A stretch of DNA of 64,000 bases. Source: Myxococcales bacterium (GTDB taxonomy: Bacteria > Myxococcota_A > Polyangia > Polyangiales > JAFGIB01). Made by a program: the position numbers and the translations under genes. The stretch spans positions 1-64,000 of the forward strand of contig JAOUOP010000037.1 in assembly GCA_029880325.1 (NCBI GenBank), in the 5' to 3' direction. Each line of letters opens with the position of its first letter. Within the stretch, counting starts at the first letter, position 1. Below the pieces are notes generated by a model. That model did no database searches. It was not told the DNA's origin and saw only the letters and a program-made list of their open reading frames with translations. Shown one piece after another: positions 46,742 to 55,717 of this stretch.

Positions 46742-46924
46742 AAATGGCCCCCCGCGCGCTCCGAGCTGGGCCGCGCCCCGGCGCGCATCGCGGTCTTTTC
46801 CAATGCCGAAGAGCGCGCCATGAACAGCTTCGCCAAGAAGTTCGACGTTCGCTTGCTACCGCTCTGCCGCCTGCAGGGCAGGAAACCACTGCGCTCGTGG
46901 GCCGAGGAGTTGCTTCTCGGTTGA
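46742..46924 (+). pseudogene. 3' remnant of an unknown gene
   Basis: In one frame the plus strand reads PARIAVFSNAEERAMNSFAK, KFDVRLLPLCRLQGRKPL and SWAEELLLG before a TGA at 46922-46924. The segment looks coding but has no start and follows a different gene's stop directly. The rest of the gap to 47030 has only short repeats (AAGTGC units at 46968-46986) and the promoter region of the HAD gene. Confidence 0.4.
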
Positions 46925-47030
46925 GCGCGAAGGGCCGCTGCGACGCACCGCAGGGACCGCTCTCGTAGCAAGTGCAAGTGCAAGTGCAGGCGCCCCCGGT
47001 CGCGCGGGCCGTGCTAGCGTCGGCCGCACC

Positions 47031-47639
47031 ATGGCATCGAATCCCACCTGGGTGCTCTTCGATCTGGGCAATGTGCTGGTCGAGTATCGGCCGCTGGGCT
47101 TTGCCGCGCTGGCCGAGCGCGTGGGCGCGGGGCTCGAGGAGCTGGCCAGCTTCGTCAGCGATAGCGGCCTCTTCGACGCGCTGATCGTGGGCGCCATCGA
47201 GCCCGAGCAGGCCCTCACGCGCTTCGCCGAGCGCTTCGGTCGCAGGCTGTCGCGGGCCGATGCGGTGGCGTGTTTTCGCGATGACGTCAGCTGTGTGCTG
47301 CCAGGGGCCGAGGCGCTGCTGGGCGAGCTCGAGGGGCGTGTGCGCACGGCGGTCCTGTCCAACACCTTCTTCGCCCACTGGGATCACTTCGCCACCATGC
47401 CCCTCTACGATCGCATCGAGTTGCCCATGGCCTCGCACTTGCTCGGCGCGGCCAAGCCCGAGCACAGGAGCTTTGAAGCAGCCCTCGAACGCATGGGCGC
47501 TTCCCCCCATGAAGTGGTCTTCGTCGACGACAAGCCCGAGAACGTGGAGACCGCAGCGGCCCTCGGCATGCAGACGGTGCTCAGCCTGCGCTCGGTGGCC
47601 ACGACGCGTGCCGGCTTGGCCGAGCTGCTCGAGCTGTGA
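47031..47639 (+). CDS. HAD-superfamily hydrolase (subfamily IA)
   Basis: A 202-residue phosphatase-like protein. Motif I is LFDLGNVLVEY with nucleophile Asp11; the second Asp of the usual DxD is replaced by Asn, as in several DxGNV-type family members. Motif II is VLSNTFFAHW, the Lys of motif III lies in LGAAKPEHRSFEAAL, and motif IV is VVFVDDKPENVETAAALGM. A dehalogenase-like cap lies between motifs I and II. Substrate unknown. It converges with the next gene with a five-base gap. Confidence 0.88.
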   Translation: MASNPTWVLFDLGNVLVEYRPLGFAALAERVGAGLEELASFVSDSGLFDALIVGAIEPEQALTRFAERFGRRLSRADAVACFRDDVSCVLPGAEALLGELEGRVRTAVLSNTFFAHWDHFATMPLYDRIELPMASHLLGAAKPEHRSFEAALERMGASPHEVVFVDDKPENVETAAALGMQTVLSLRSVATTRAGLAELLEL

Positions 47640-47644
47640 AGCGC

Positions 47645-49642
47645 TCACCCCTGGCGAAAGACCAGCGGCAGCGTGACGCGGGCGGCGCGGCCCTTGGGCT
47701 TGGGGAAGCGCAGGTTCTGGAGGTGACCTACGCTGCAGCTGACCAGCTTTTCGTCCTTGATGGTGCCTCGTAGTTTGCGCACCGCGGCGGCGCGGCCATT
47801 GGGCTTGACCGTGAAGCCCATGACCAGGCGCCCTTCGAGCTTCTTGTTGCGCCCCAGGGCCTGCTTGTAGCAGCGCTCGAGGGCCCCGAGCTTTTGGCCG
47901 ACCGCGCTCAGCACCTTGCCGCGCGCGAGCTTGCCGCCGCGCACCTGGGTGAGCCCGGAAAGGGCCTTGACGCTGGGTCCGGAGCCGGCCCGCGCCTTGC
48001 GCGGTGGGGTCTTGGATTTGGCCGTCTTGGCGGGCGTGGCTGTGGCTGCGCTGGCCCCGGTCTTGGATTTGGCCGCCGCGCTGTTGGCACCGTCGGCGTC
48101 GCCATCTTCGCCTGCCGATGATGCCGTGCTGGCCGCCACCGCGGGTGCTGTCGAATCGCCGCCAAAGGCGATCAGGCCGACCACGAGCAGCACCGCCACC
48201 CCGGCCCCGGCCCACACCCGCCGGTCGCGCAGCAGCGCAGGCGAGGGCAAGGGCAGGCGCCGGCCGCGCAGCTCGCCCAGCTCGTCGTCGACCGAATTGG
48301 GCGTGGGCGACGGGATCGACACCGGGGGCAGGCTCGGGGAGACCGCCGAAACCGCCGGCATGGTCGGCGCTGCTGCCAGGGCCGCCGCTGGCAGCGAAGC
48401 CGGCGGCGGCGCCGATGGGGCGGCAACAGCCGCACCCAGGCTGGACGGTGGCGTCGAGCCGGCCTTCGCCATCGCGGGGACCGCAGCCACCGGAGCGGGC
48501 GCCGGGGCCGCCGGAGCCGCCGCAACCGGTTCCGGCGCCGCAACCGGGGCCAGCCCGGCAATGTCCACCCGTCCCAGCTTGCGCGCCATCTCTTCGGGCA
48601 GCTTGAAGCCCACCACCGTGTCGCCGCGGCGCGTGGGCAAGAGCTTGACCGGGGCGTCGGCCGGCGCCGGCACGTTGCGGCCGCGGCCCTCGTCGTGCTC
48701 GCCCTCGAGATTGCCCAGATAGGCCTCGCGCAGCGCCCGCGCCACGCTGTCGCCGCGCTCGGCCACCGGCGCCACCAGCAGCAGCGCCTCGCGGTAGTCG
48801 CCCTCGGCCGCGTGCAAGCGCGACAGCGCCACCCGCCGCGCGTCGACGTGCTCGGGTTCCTCGCGCCGCGCCACGAAGGCCGCCCAGCGCTTGCGCAGCC
48901 GCCGCCCGTGCTCCTCTTCGGGCACCGCCGCTTCCAGTCCGTCCATGGCGTCGATGTGGTCGGGCACCAGATCGAGCGCGCGCTCGAGCCACACGGCGCT
49001 GTCGAGTCCGCCCAGCACATCGCCCAGGGCGCAATACAAATCGGCGGCCTGGGCCTCGTCGCCCTCGTCGCCGCGCAGGGCGTAGACGTCGGCCAGCTGC
49101 TCGATCACGTCGGCCTCGGGCTCCAGATCCAACGCCGTTTCAAAGGCATGCACCGCCCGATCCAGTTCGCCCTGCTCCGACCACAGCTGGCCGAGCATGC
49201 GGTGGATCGTCGCGGCCACACTCGGGTCGGCGTCGGCCCCCGACAGTGCCTGGGCCTGCACCGTCAGCACGCTCTCGAGCAGGTCGTGGTCGCCGCGACC
49301 GCGCAGGAGCCGCCCCAGCCGCTTGAGCGCCGGCCCGTGGCCGGGCTGTTTGTCCAGGGCCTGCTTGAGCAGGGCGATGGCCCGCTCCGCTTGCTCGAGC
49401 TCGGCCTCGGCCACGATCGCAGCCTGCGTCAGCGCCCGGGACGCAGCTTCGCCCGCCGTCGCCACCGCCGCCCATTCTTCCAGCAGCTCGCTGATCTCGG
49501 CCAGCGTGGCCAGATCCCCGGCCCGCGCAAGCAGCGGCCGCTGGGCCGTGAGCAGTGTCTCGATGCGGCCCAGGGAGTCGTCGCCGGGCTGACCCGCCGT
49601 CGACTGCAACAACTTCAATAACTCGAGGGTCCCCTGATCCAT
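47645..49642 (-). CDS. TPR protein with transmembrane segment and AgmX/PglI-type C-terminal domain
   Basis: A 665-residue protein. Residues about 40-300 contain TPR-like helices (AIALLKQALDKQPGHGPALK, AVHAFETALDLEPEADVIEQ). A long Ala/Pro-rich region follows, then one hydrophobic segment (WAGAGVAVLLVVGLIAFGG) and a Lys-rich periplasmic linker. The last 100 residues (LSAVGQKLGALERCYKQAL, LEGRLVMGFTVKPNGRAAAV, VSCSVGHLQNLRFPKPKGR) match the AgmX/PglI C-terminal domain known from Myxococcus gliding-motility proteins, with its two conserved cysteines. Likely spans the inner membrane as an envelope scaffold. The ATG at 49642 is preferred; a GTG 33 bases upstream is possible. Confidence 0.85.
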   Translation of the reverse strand: MDQGTLELLKLLQSTAGQPGDDSLGRIETLLTAQRPLLARAGDLATLAEISELLEEWAAVATAGEAASRALTQAAIVAEAELEQAERAIALLKQALDKQPGHGPALKRLGRLLRGRGDHDLLESVLTVQAQALSGADADPSVAATIHRMLGQLWSEQGELDRAVHAFETALDLEPEADVIEQLADVYALRGDEGDEAQAADLYCALGDVLGGLDSAVWLERALDLVPDHIDAMDGLEAAVPEEEHGRRLRKRWAAFVARREEPEHVDARRVALSRLHAAEGDYREALLLVAPVAERGDSVARALREAYLGNLEGEHDEGRGRNVPAPADAPVKLLPTRRGDTVVGFKLPEEMARKLGRVDIAGLAPVAAPEPVAAAPAAPAPAPVAAVPAMAKAGSTPPSSLGAAVAAPSAPPPASLPAAALAAAPTMPAVSAVSPSLPPVSIPSPTPNSVDDELGELRGRRLPLPSPALLRDRRVWAGAGVAVLLVVGLIAFGGDSTAPAVAASTASSAGEDGDADGANSAAAKSKTGASAATATPAKTAKSKTPPRKARAGSGPSVKALSGLTQVRGGKLARGKVLSAVGQKLGALERCYKQALGRNKKLEGRLVMGFTVKPNGRAAAVRKLRGTIKDEKLVSCSVGHLQNLRFPKPKGRAARVTLPLVFRQG

Positions 49643-49878
49643 GACTACCGATCCAACTGTGAAAATACTTCCCACTCCAACCTACACCGCCACCGTACCC
49701 CACCACCACCGGGAGACTTGGGGGGTACCGAGCCCAGTGACACCCGCGGAATCGACTCGCGGTCAAAACTTCCCATGGGTTACATCTGCCCACTGTTCAC
49801 GATGCCACCGCTGCGCTACATAGCCCTTTCAGTGTCGAGTGGTTTGGTCTCCTGGTGGAATCCGGGGAGGTGAGCGCG

Positions 49879-51300
49879 ATGGGTCAGCAATACGACGACG
49901 AACGGGATGGTTCCGGGCCGCTTTCGCGGCGCGATTTTCTCAAGCGCAGCAGCGCGGTGGGCGCAGGTGCGGCGATGGCGCCGCTGGTGCTCAACCTCAC
50001 GGCCTGTTCCGGCGGCGGCGAGGACACATCGCCGGGCCCCGACGGCACCGGCTCGTCCAAGGCCACCGGTGATGGCAGTGAAGCGGGCGCCACTGGTGAC
50101 GGTTCGGGCGATGGTTCGGGCTCGGAGGCATCCGGCGGCGCCGCAGGCGGCGCGGCTGACACCGGTGGTTCCACCGGCACGGGCGGCGGCGCGACCAACT
50201 CCGACGCCATCGCCGACGGCGCCGTGCTGCTAGGCCTCTATAGTGGCGATGGCGAAGCCGCGGCCCAGGAAGCGGCCAAGAAGCTCGACTTCTCGTGGCT
50301 TGGCGAGGGCGACACCGTGCTGATCAAGGTTGCCACCAACAGCGGCAACCCGCATCCGGCCACCACCTCGCCAGCGGGCGTCAAGGGCATGGTGGCCGAG
50401 CTCAAGGCCCGCGGTGCCGGCAAGGTGATCGTTGCCGACCAGAGCGGCGTCGAGCACGTGCGGCTGTCGGCCCAGGGCCGTTTCAGTTCCACCCGCGAGC
50501 GTTGGCAGAGCAACGGCCTGATCGCCGTCGAAGACGTGGCCGACGTGCACTTCTTCGACGACGGCGGCTTCGAGGAGGGCTACTTCTCGGCGACCTTGCC
50601 CGACGAGAACAACTGGCCCAACGGCATGTACTTGCCGAATATCATCAAGGAAGTCGATCACATCGTCTACATGCCGCGCATCGGTGCCCACACCCTGGCC
50701 GGCTTGACCCTGGGTCAAAAGAGCGCGATCGGCTGGCTGCGCGACGACAGCCGCCACGACCTGCACAACGCCGCAGCGCAGATCTACGAGAAGTACGCCG
50801 AGATCAACTACACCCAGGAGATCCGCGATCGCTTCCGTATGATCGTCACCATCAACGAAGCGGTGTTGCTCTTTGGCGGCCCCGACGAGGGCACCGAGTT
50901 CCACATGGAGCCGACCCTGGTGGTGGCCTCGAACAGCCTGGCCAATCACGACGCCCTGGCCTGCTCCATCCTGGTCACGCTGCAGAACATCTCCGGCGCC
51001 GCGCCGGCGGGCATGCTCTACAACGCCGCCAGCGCCTCGCTCTTCAACACCTTCTTCGCGGGCGGCGCCGGCGTATCCACCGGTGAGGCCGGCCCCTGGG
51101 TCTCGGGCTCGACCGGCAGCGGCTACACCCCCCATCGCTTCGAAGATGGTGTCAGCCAGGAGCGCGCCATTACCCGCGGCTGGCAGTTGAACGGCGGCAA
51201 GCCCGATAGCATCTCGGTGGTGCTCGACGGCGAGTCCATCGACGAAGGCCTCAAGGGCGGCATGGAGACCCACGGCGAAGGTCTCTACAGCTTCGGCTGA
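49879..51300 (+). CDS. Tat-exported DUF362-domain lipoprotein
   Basis: A 473-residue protein. GGGGAGG lies eight bases before the ATG. A twin-arginine signal (SRRDFLKRSS) followed by lipobox NLTAC suggests a folded, possibly cofactor-bearing lipoprotein exported by Tat. A Gly/Ser/Thr linker of about 70 residues precedes a DUF362-type domain (GDTVLIKVATNSGNPHPATT, VKGMVAELKARGAGKVIVAD, IIKEVDHIVYMPRIGAHTLA, LANHDALACSILVTLQN). Family members often accompany iron-sulfur proteins; no ferredoxin motif is present here. Function unknown. It is divergent from the TPR/AgmX gene. Confidence 0.85.
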   Translation: MGQQYDDERDGSGPLSRRDFLKRSSAVGAGAAMAPLVLNLTACSGGGEDTSPGPDGTGSSKATGDGSEAGATGDGSGDGSGSEASGGAAGGAADTGGSTGTGGGATNSDAIADGAVLLGLYSGDGEAAAQEAAKKLDFSWLGEGDTVLIKVATNSGNPHPATTSPAGVKGMVAELKARGAGKVIVADQSGVEHVRLSAQGRFSSTRERWQSNGLIAVEDVADVHFFDDGGFEEGYFSATLPDENNWPNGMYLPNIIKEVDHIVYMPRIGAHTLAGLTLGQKSAIGWLRDDSRHDLHNAAAQIYEKYAEINYTQEIRDRFRMIVTINEAVLLFGGPDEGTEFHMEPTLVVASNSLANHDALACSILVTLQNISGAAPAGMLYNAASASLFNTFFAGGAGVSTGEAGPWVSGSTGSGYTPHRFEDGVSQERAITRGWQLNGGKPDSISVVLDGESIDEGLKGGMETHGEGLYSFG

Positions 51301-51399
51301 AGCGGCCGACAGGCGGCGCGCACGCAGCAACAACAATCCGGGCTGGTAGCCCGCGAGCGTTGTGGGCTAGCCTCCGGCGCGATTGTCCCCGGAGGTACG

Positions 51400-52101
51400 A
51401 TGCGCCGCCCGTTCCACGCCCCCATCGCCATCGCCATCGCCACGTTCGCCGCCGCCCTGCTGTGGGCGCCGGGCGACGCCCAGGCCCAGCGCAGTCGCGC
51501 ACCCGACAACTACGGCGCGGTGACGCTCTTGCTCGGCTTCGGTGGTGAGGCCGAGTACGACTCGCAGAACGTCAACGTCAACGTCCAGGGCCAGAGCGAC
51601 CTCGAGGCCAGCCTGGGCCTGGGTGGCCGCTACATGGCGCCCCTGCACAAGCACTTCGCCCTGGGCGGCGCGCTGGGCTTTCTCTCCTGGCAGACCAACG
51701 CCCGCGACAACAACAACCTCGATCGCAGCAGCCTGCTCGATCTGTCGCTGGTGCCCGCCGGCGTGTTGCCCGTCGGCCGTGACTTGGAGCTCTACCTGTC
51801 GCTGCCCCTGGGTCTGACCCTGGGCTTTGGCAATGAAGAGGCGGCCGCCAGCGCTGGGGGCGTGACCATGGCCACGGTGGAGACCGATCCGGGCGTGGGC
51901 CTGAACCTGGGCCTGATGTTCGGCCTGCGCGTGCCCGTCAGCGGCTCCATCGGCTTTCTGGGTGAGCTCGGCTTTAGCTACCACGCGTTCAGCCAGGATG
52001 TGACCAGCCGGATCACCGTTCTCGGCAACACCACCAGCACCACCGCCGAGGTCGACGTGTCCATGGGGCAGCTGGCCATGAACCTCGGCATCTTCTTCTG
52101 A
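51400..52101 (+). CDS. Outer-membrane beta-barrel protein
   Basis: A 233-residue OmpA/OprG-like small barrel. Signal peptide (LLWAPGDAQA-Q) then alternating strands with Gly/aromatic turns (YGAVTLLLGFGG, ASLGLGGRYMAPLHKHFAL, LYLSLPLGLTLGFGN, GLNLGLMFGLRVPV, GFLGELGFSYHAFS) and a terminal Phe (GIFF) that fits recognition by the BAM complex. GGAGG lies upstream of the ATG. It follows the DUF362 gene by 99 bp. Transport role unknown. Confidence 0.85.
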   Translation: MRRPFHAPIAIAIATFAAALLWAPGDAQAQRSRAPDNYGAVTLLLGFGGEAEYDSQNVNVNVQGQSDLEASLGLGGRYMAPLHKHFALGGALGFLSWQTNARDNNNLDRSSLLDLSLVPAGVLPVGRDLELYLSLPLGLTLGFGNEEAAASAGGVTMATVETDPGVGLNLGLMFGLRVPVSGSIGFLGELGFSYHAFSQDVTSRITVLGNTTSTTAEVDVSMGQLAMNLGIFF

Positions 52102-52225
52102 GCGATCGTTCGGCTTTCTTGGCGGGCTCCGTCGCTGACGCGTGAGCCCCAAGCCCCACGATTGGGGGCTTTCGGAGGTGTGCAACGTATGGCACGGCTG
52201 GATCGTCGAATCCAGGAGATCGCCC

Positions 52226-53506
52226 GTGCATGGTCTTTACCTCCGCAGCCCGCTCCCCCTCGCCGCCGCCCTCGTGTTCGGGGCGCTTCTGACGCTTGCA
52301 GCCTGTGGTGACGACAGCGGCGGCAAGGAAGAGGCTACGGACATGGGCATGGAGTGCACGCCGGGCACTTCCTACACCTGCCAGGCCCCCGGCGGCTGCA
52401 GCGGCCGCCAGCACTGCACCGACCTGGGCTACCTGACCAGCTGTCGCTGCGACGAGACCAGCACGGACACGGACTCGATGGGCGTCGGCGACGGCGGCTT
52501 CATGATGGGCGGTGACCCCGGGGTCGGCGATCGCGGCGACGGGGGCGGCCTGGTGGACACCCAGAGCGACGCCGGCAACGACGTCGGCAACGACGCCGGC
52601 ACCCAGACCAGCAGCGGCGGTGAAATCTGCGACAACGGCAGCGATGACGACGGCGACGGCGACATCGACTGCGCCGACAGCGACTGCAGCGCCCTGCGCT
52701 GCGTGGAGCCGGCGCCCGAGGGCTGGCAGGGCCCTTTGATGCTAGCGGCGGGCGTCAACGCGCCCCCCGCCTGCAGCGGCGCGCTCTCCGAAGAAGCGCT
52801 CGCGGGCGGCGCCAACCTCACGGCTTCGGCGGCGAGCTGCTCGAGCTGCAGCTGCAGCCCCGGCAGCTGCAGCTATACCTGGTTCGTCCACGACAGCACC
52901 GACACCAGCTGCAGCGCGTCGGTCACAGGCACGGGCGACGCCAGCGGATGCACCCTGTTCGAGGACGCAGCGGCCTCCAAGCGGGTCCGCCTCAAGGGCA
53001 CCGGCGCAAGCGCCTGCACCCCCTCGAGCCAGAGCCCGAGCGTGCCCGATGCCAGCTTCGGCCTGCGGGTGCGGGCCTGCCAACCCGGCGCGGCCCTCGA
53101 GGCCCAGGGTTGCGGCGGCGGGCAGCTGTGCATGCCCCGGGGCGCCGCGCCCTACGACAGCGACACCTGCATCCTGCAGGCGGGAGAGCACGCCTGCCCC
53201 GCCGGCGTCTACTCCCTGCGCTCGGTCTTCTACACCGACATCGACGACAGCCGCGGTTGCTCGGACTGCAGCTGCGGCGCCGAGAACTGCGACACCGGCT
53301 GGAACATCTACGCTGGCGACGATGCGAGCTGCACCACCGTGACCTCCAGCGTCGCCAGCACCGCCCAGTGCCATCTGACCGACTTCGGCAGCGGCTCGAT
53401 CCGCGTTGGCCCCGAGCCCGGCGGCGGCAGCTGCACGCCCAGTGGCGGCGAGCCCACGGGCACCGCCAGCGGCAGCGGCGCTACCACCGTCTGCTGCGCC
53501 AACTGA
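52226..53506 (+). CDS. Cys-rich secreted lipoprotein with MopE-like motif
   Basis: A 426-residue lipoprotein. A GTG start at 52226 has AGGAG seven bases upstream. Lipobox TLAAC. The Asp/Gly linker contains EICDNGSDDDGDGDIDCADS, a MopE-type motif frequent in myxobacterial secreted proteins, then two similar Cys-rich domains (CSSCSCSPGSCSYTWFVHDS, CSDCSCGAENCDTGWNIYAG), an internal duplication of about 110 residues. Probably disulfide-stabilised and surface located. Function unknown. Confidence 0.8.
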   Translation: MHGLYLRSPLPLAAALVFGALLTLAACGDDSGGKEEATDMGMECTPGTSYTCQAPGGCSGRQHCTDLGYLTSCRCDETSTDTDSMGVGDGGFMMGGDPGVGDRGDGGGLVDTQSDAGNDVGNDAGTQTSSGGEICDNGSDDDGDGDIDCADSDCSALRCVEPAPEGWQGPLMLAAGVNAPPACSGALSEEALAGGANLTASAASCSSCSCSPGSCSYTWFVHDSTDTSCSASVTGTGDASGCTLFEDAAASKRVRLKGTGASACTPSSQSPSVPDASFGLRVRACQPGAALEAQGCGGGQLCMPRGAAPYDSDTCILQAGEHACPAGVYSLRSVFYTDIDDSRGCSDCSCGAENCDTGWNIYAGDDASCTTVTSSVASTAQCHLTDFGSGSIRVGPEPGGGSCTPSGGEPTGTASGSGATTVCCAN

Positions 53507-53558
53507 CGGTTCTGCGGAAAACTGGCTACGGCGGCCCCGGGCGGGCTTCAATGCCGCC

Positions 53559-54695
53559 ATGGACGTCGTCCGGTCCGCCACGCTCATCCTGTGTCTCTTG
53601 CCCGCCGTCTGTGGCTGCGAGAGCCTGGGCGCCACCATCGCCCACGCCGCAGTCGCCCCGGCCGCCCCCCGCGCCGAGGCGCCCACCACACGCCGACTGC
53701 CGCCGCTGGTCCTGCGCGCACGCCTGCCCGAGCACGCTGGCCCCGAGCGCGATCGCGGTTTCCTCGGCCAGCCCGAACAGGCACTGCTCGAGTGGTTGCG
53801 CCGCGGTCCGGTGGCGCGCGTCGAAAAGGGCGGCGGTGGCCGCAGCCTGGGCTTCAAGCTGGAGCTGAAAGACGGCACCCGGGGCTACTTCAAGCCCGAG
53901 CAGAGCTTCTCCGGCACCAATTGGTACGCCGAGCTGGCCACCATGCACCTCGACCGCGCCCTGGGCCTCCACCGGGTGCCGCCTTCGGTGAGCCGCACGT
54001 TGCCCTGGAAGCGCCTGTCGCCGCTGGCCGCCGGCGATCGCCGCCGGGCCGAGGTGGCCGTGGGCGATGACGGCAAGGTGCGCGGCGTGTTCACCCACTG
54101 GCTGGCCGAACCCCTGGGGCGGGCCAAGACGCCACCGGGCTTCGAGAATTGGCTGCGAGTCAAACCCTTCGAGCGCTGGGAGATCTCGCCCCTGCAGCGC
54201 TCGGCCTCCTTCGGCGCTGCCCACCGCATGCGGAGTGAGAGGCTCGAGCGCGGCCAGTCGGCCGGGCGCCACTACAACAAAGTACCCGAGCCGACCGATC
54301 CCGCGCTGCCGGCGGACCTGAGCGACATGCTGCTACTGGATTACCTCACGGTCAACGTCGACCGCTGGGGCGGTAACAACGGCAACGTGCGCACCTACGG
54401 CCGCGGCGGCCCGCTGATCTTCTTCGACAACGCCGCCGGCTTCTCGCCCGGCCCGGCCGTGCGTTCGATGATGGAGCGCCGCCTCGCACTCTGCCAGCGC
54501 TTCCGCAAGTCCACCGTCGAAGCGCTCAAGGCCCTCGACATGCAGGCCTTCGAAAAACGCATCCGGCGCGACCCCAACGGCCCGCTGCTCGACCAGGCCA
54601 TGCTCGAAGGCCTCGAGGTGCGGCGCCAGCGTGCCCTTTCGCATGTGGCGGCGCTGGTCGAAGCCCACGGCGCCGAGGCGGTTCTGCCGTGGTAG
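53559..54695 (+). CDS. Predicted lipoprotein kinase with Fam20/HipA-like catalytic motifs
   Basis: A 378-residue protein. The N-terminus is hydrophobic and ends with VCGC, a lipobox, so the enzyme is probably exported and lipidated. Catalytic-like elements are in order: RSLGFKLELKDGTRGYFKPE (ATP-binding Lys region, about 97-114), LLLDYLTVNVDRWGGNNGN (about 257-275, an NxDR...N catalytic loop) and LIFFDNAAGFS (about 286-296, DN metal site in place of DFG). This set matches secreted Fam20/four-jointed-type kinases and HipA relatives. Substrate unknown. Its stop overlaps the GTG of the agmatine deiminase gene by seven bases. Confidence 0.65.
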   Translation: MDVVRSATLILCLLPAVCGCESLGATIAHAAVAPAAPRAEAPTTRRLPPLVLRARLPEHAGPERDRGFLGQPEQALLEWLRRGPVARVEKGGGGRSLGFKLELKDGTRGYFKPEQSFSGTNWYAELATMHLDRALGLHRVPPSVSRTLPWKRLSPLAAGDRRRAEVAVGDDGKVRGVFTHWLAEPLGRAKTPPGFENWLRVKPFERWEISPLQRSASFGAAHRMRSERLERGQSAGRHYNKVPEPTDPALPADLSDMLLLDYLTVNVDRWGGNNGNVRTYGRGGPLIFFDNAAGFSPGPAVRSMMERRLALCQRFRKSTVEALKALDMQAFEKRIRRDPNGPLLDQAMLEGLEVRRQRALSHVAALVEAHGAEAVLPW

Positions 54696-55717
54696 ACGGC
54701 CCGCTTCCCGAATGGCACGTCCACGCCGCCTGCATCAGCGCCTGGCCCTTCCACGACTACGCCTGGGGCGCGCAGCTGCAGGCCGCCAAGCGGCAATTCG
54801 CCGCCTTCGCCCGTGCCGTGGTCGCCGCTGAGGGCTCCGAGAGGCTGCTGTTGTTATGCCACGGCCCCGAAGCCCAAACCGAGGCCCGCGCCGCCATCGG
54901 CATCGAGGACGGGCGCATTGACTACGTGTCAATGGCCTACGGCGACATCTGGTTGCGCGACACCGCGCCCTTCTTCGTGCGCCGCGGCGATGGGCTGGCG
55001 GCCCTGTGCTTCGACTGGAACGGCTGGGGCGACAAATACCTCTACCCCCACGACGCCGAGCTCGGCGCGGCGCTGGCAGCGCACCTGAACTTGCCCACCG
55101 AGCGCCAGCCGGCCGTGCTCGAAGGCGGCGCCGTCGACTTCGACGGCGAGGGCAGCTGCCTGACCACCGACAGCTGCCTGCTCAACATCAACCGCAACCC
55201 GGGCTGGGACCGCGCGCGCTACGACGGGCTTCTGTCCGAAGCCCTCGGCATCGAGCGCGTGATCTGGCTGCCCGGGGGCCTGAAAAACGACCACACCGAC
55301 GGCCACGTGGACAACGTGGCCCGCTTCGCCGCCCCGGGCGCGGTCTTGCACATGCGACCCAGCTCCGAAGATGATCCCAATCGCGAGGCCCTCCTGGCGA
55401 TCGAAGACGCCCTGACCCAGGCCCGCGACGCCCGCGGCCGCGCCCTTGAACTGCTGCCGGTGCCCTCGCCGGGTGCGGTCCTCGGCGTCGATGGCGAGAT
55501 CATGGCTGCCAGTTATCTCAACTTCTACCTGGGCAACCGCACGGTGGTGGTGCCCGCTTTTGGCCGCGACCAGGACGAAGCGGCGCGCCAGGCCATCGCT
55601 GAAGCGTTCCCGGGGCGCCAGGCCGTGCTGTGCGAAGCTGCGAGCCTGCTCGAGGGCGGCGGCGGCCTGCACTGCATCACCCACGAGCTGCCCGCCTTGG
55701 AGGAGCGCACAGCATGA
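54689..55717 (+). CDS. aguA: Agmatine deiminase
   Basis: A 342-residue guanidino-group hydrolase that converts agmatine to N-carbamoylputrescine and ammonia. Family motifs are AYGDIWLRDTAPFF, the Asp/His segment LKNDHTDGHVDNVARF, and the catalytic cysteine Cys329 in GGGGLHCITHELP. A peptidyl-arginine-deiminase-type enzyme is an alternative, but the adjacent amidase favours agmatine. GTG start overlapping the previous stop. Its TGA overlaps the next ATG, so the two putrescine-pathway enzymes are coupled. Confidence 0.93.
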   Translation: MVDGPLPEWHVHAACISAWPFHDYAWGAQLQAAKRQFAAFARAVVAAEGSERLLLLCHGPEAQTEARAAIGIEDGRIDYVSMAYGDIWLRDTAPFFVRRGDGLAALCFDWNGWGDKYLYPHDAELGAALAAHLNLPTERQPAVLEGGAVDFDGEGSCLTTDSCLLNINRNPGWDRARYDGLLSEALGIERVIWLPGGLKNDHTDGHVDNVARFAAPGAVLHMRPSSEDDPNREALLAIEDALTQARDARGRALELLPVPSPGAVLGVDGEIMAASYLNFYLGNRTVVVPAFGRDQDEAARQAIAEAFPGRQAVLCEAASLLEGGGGLHCITHELPALEERTA

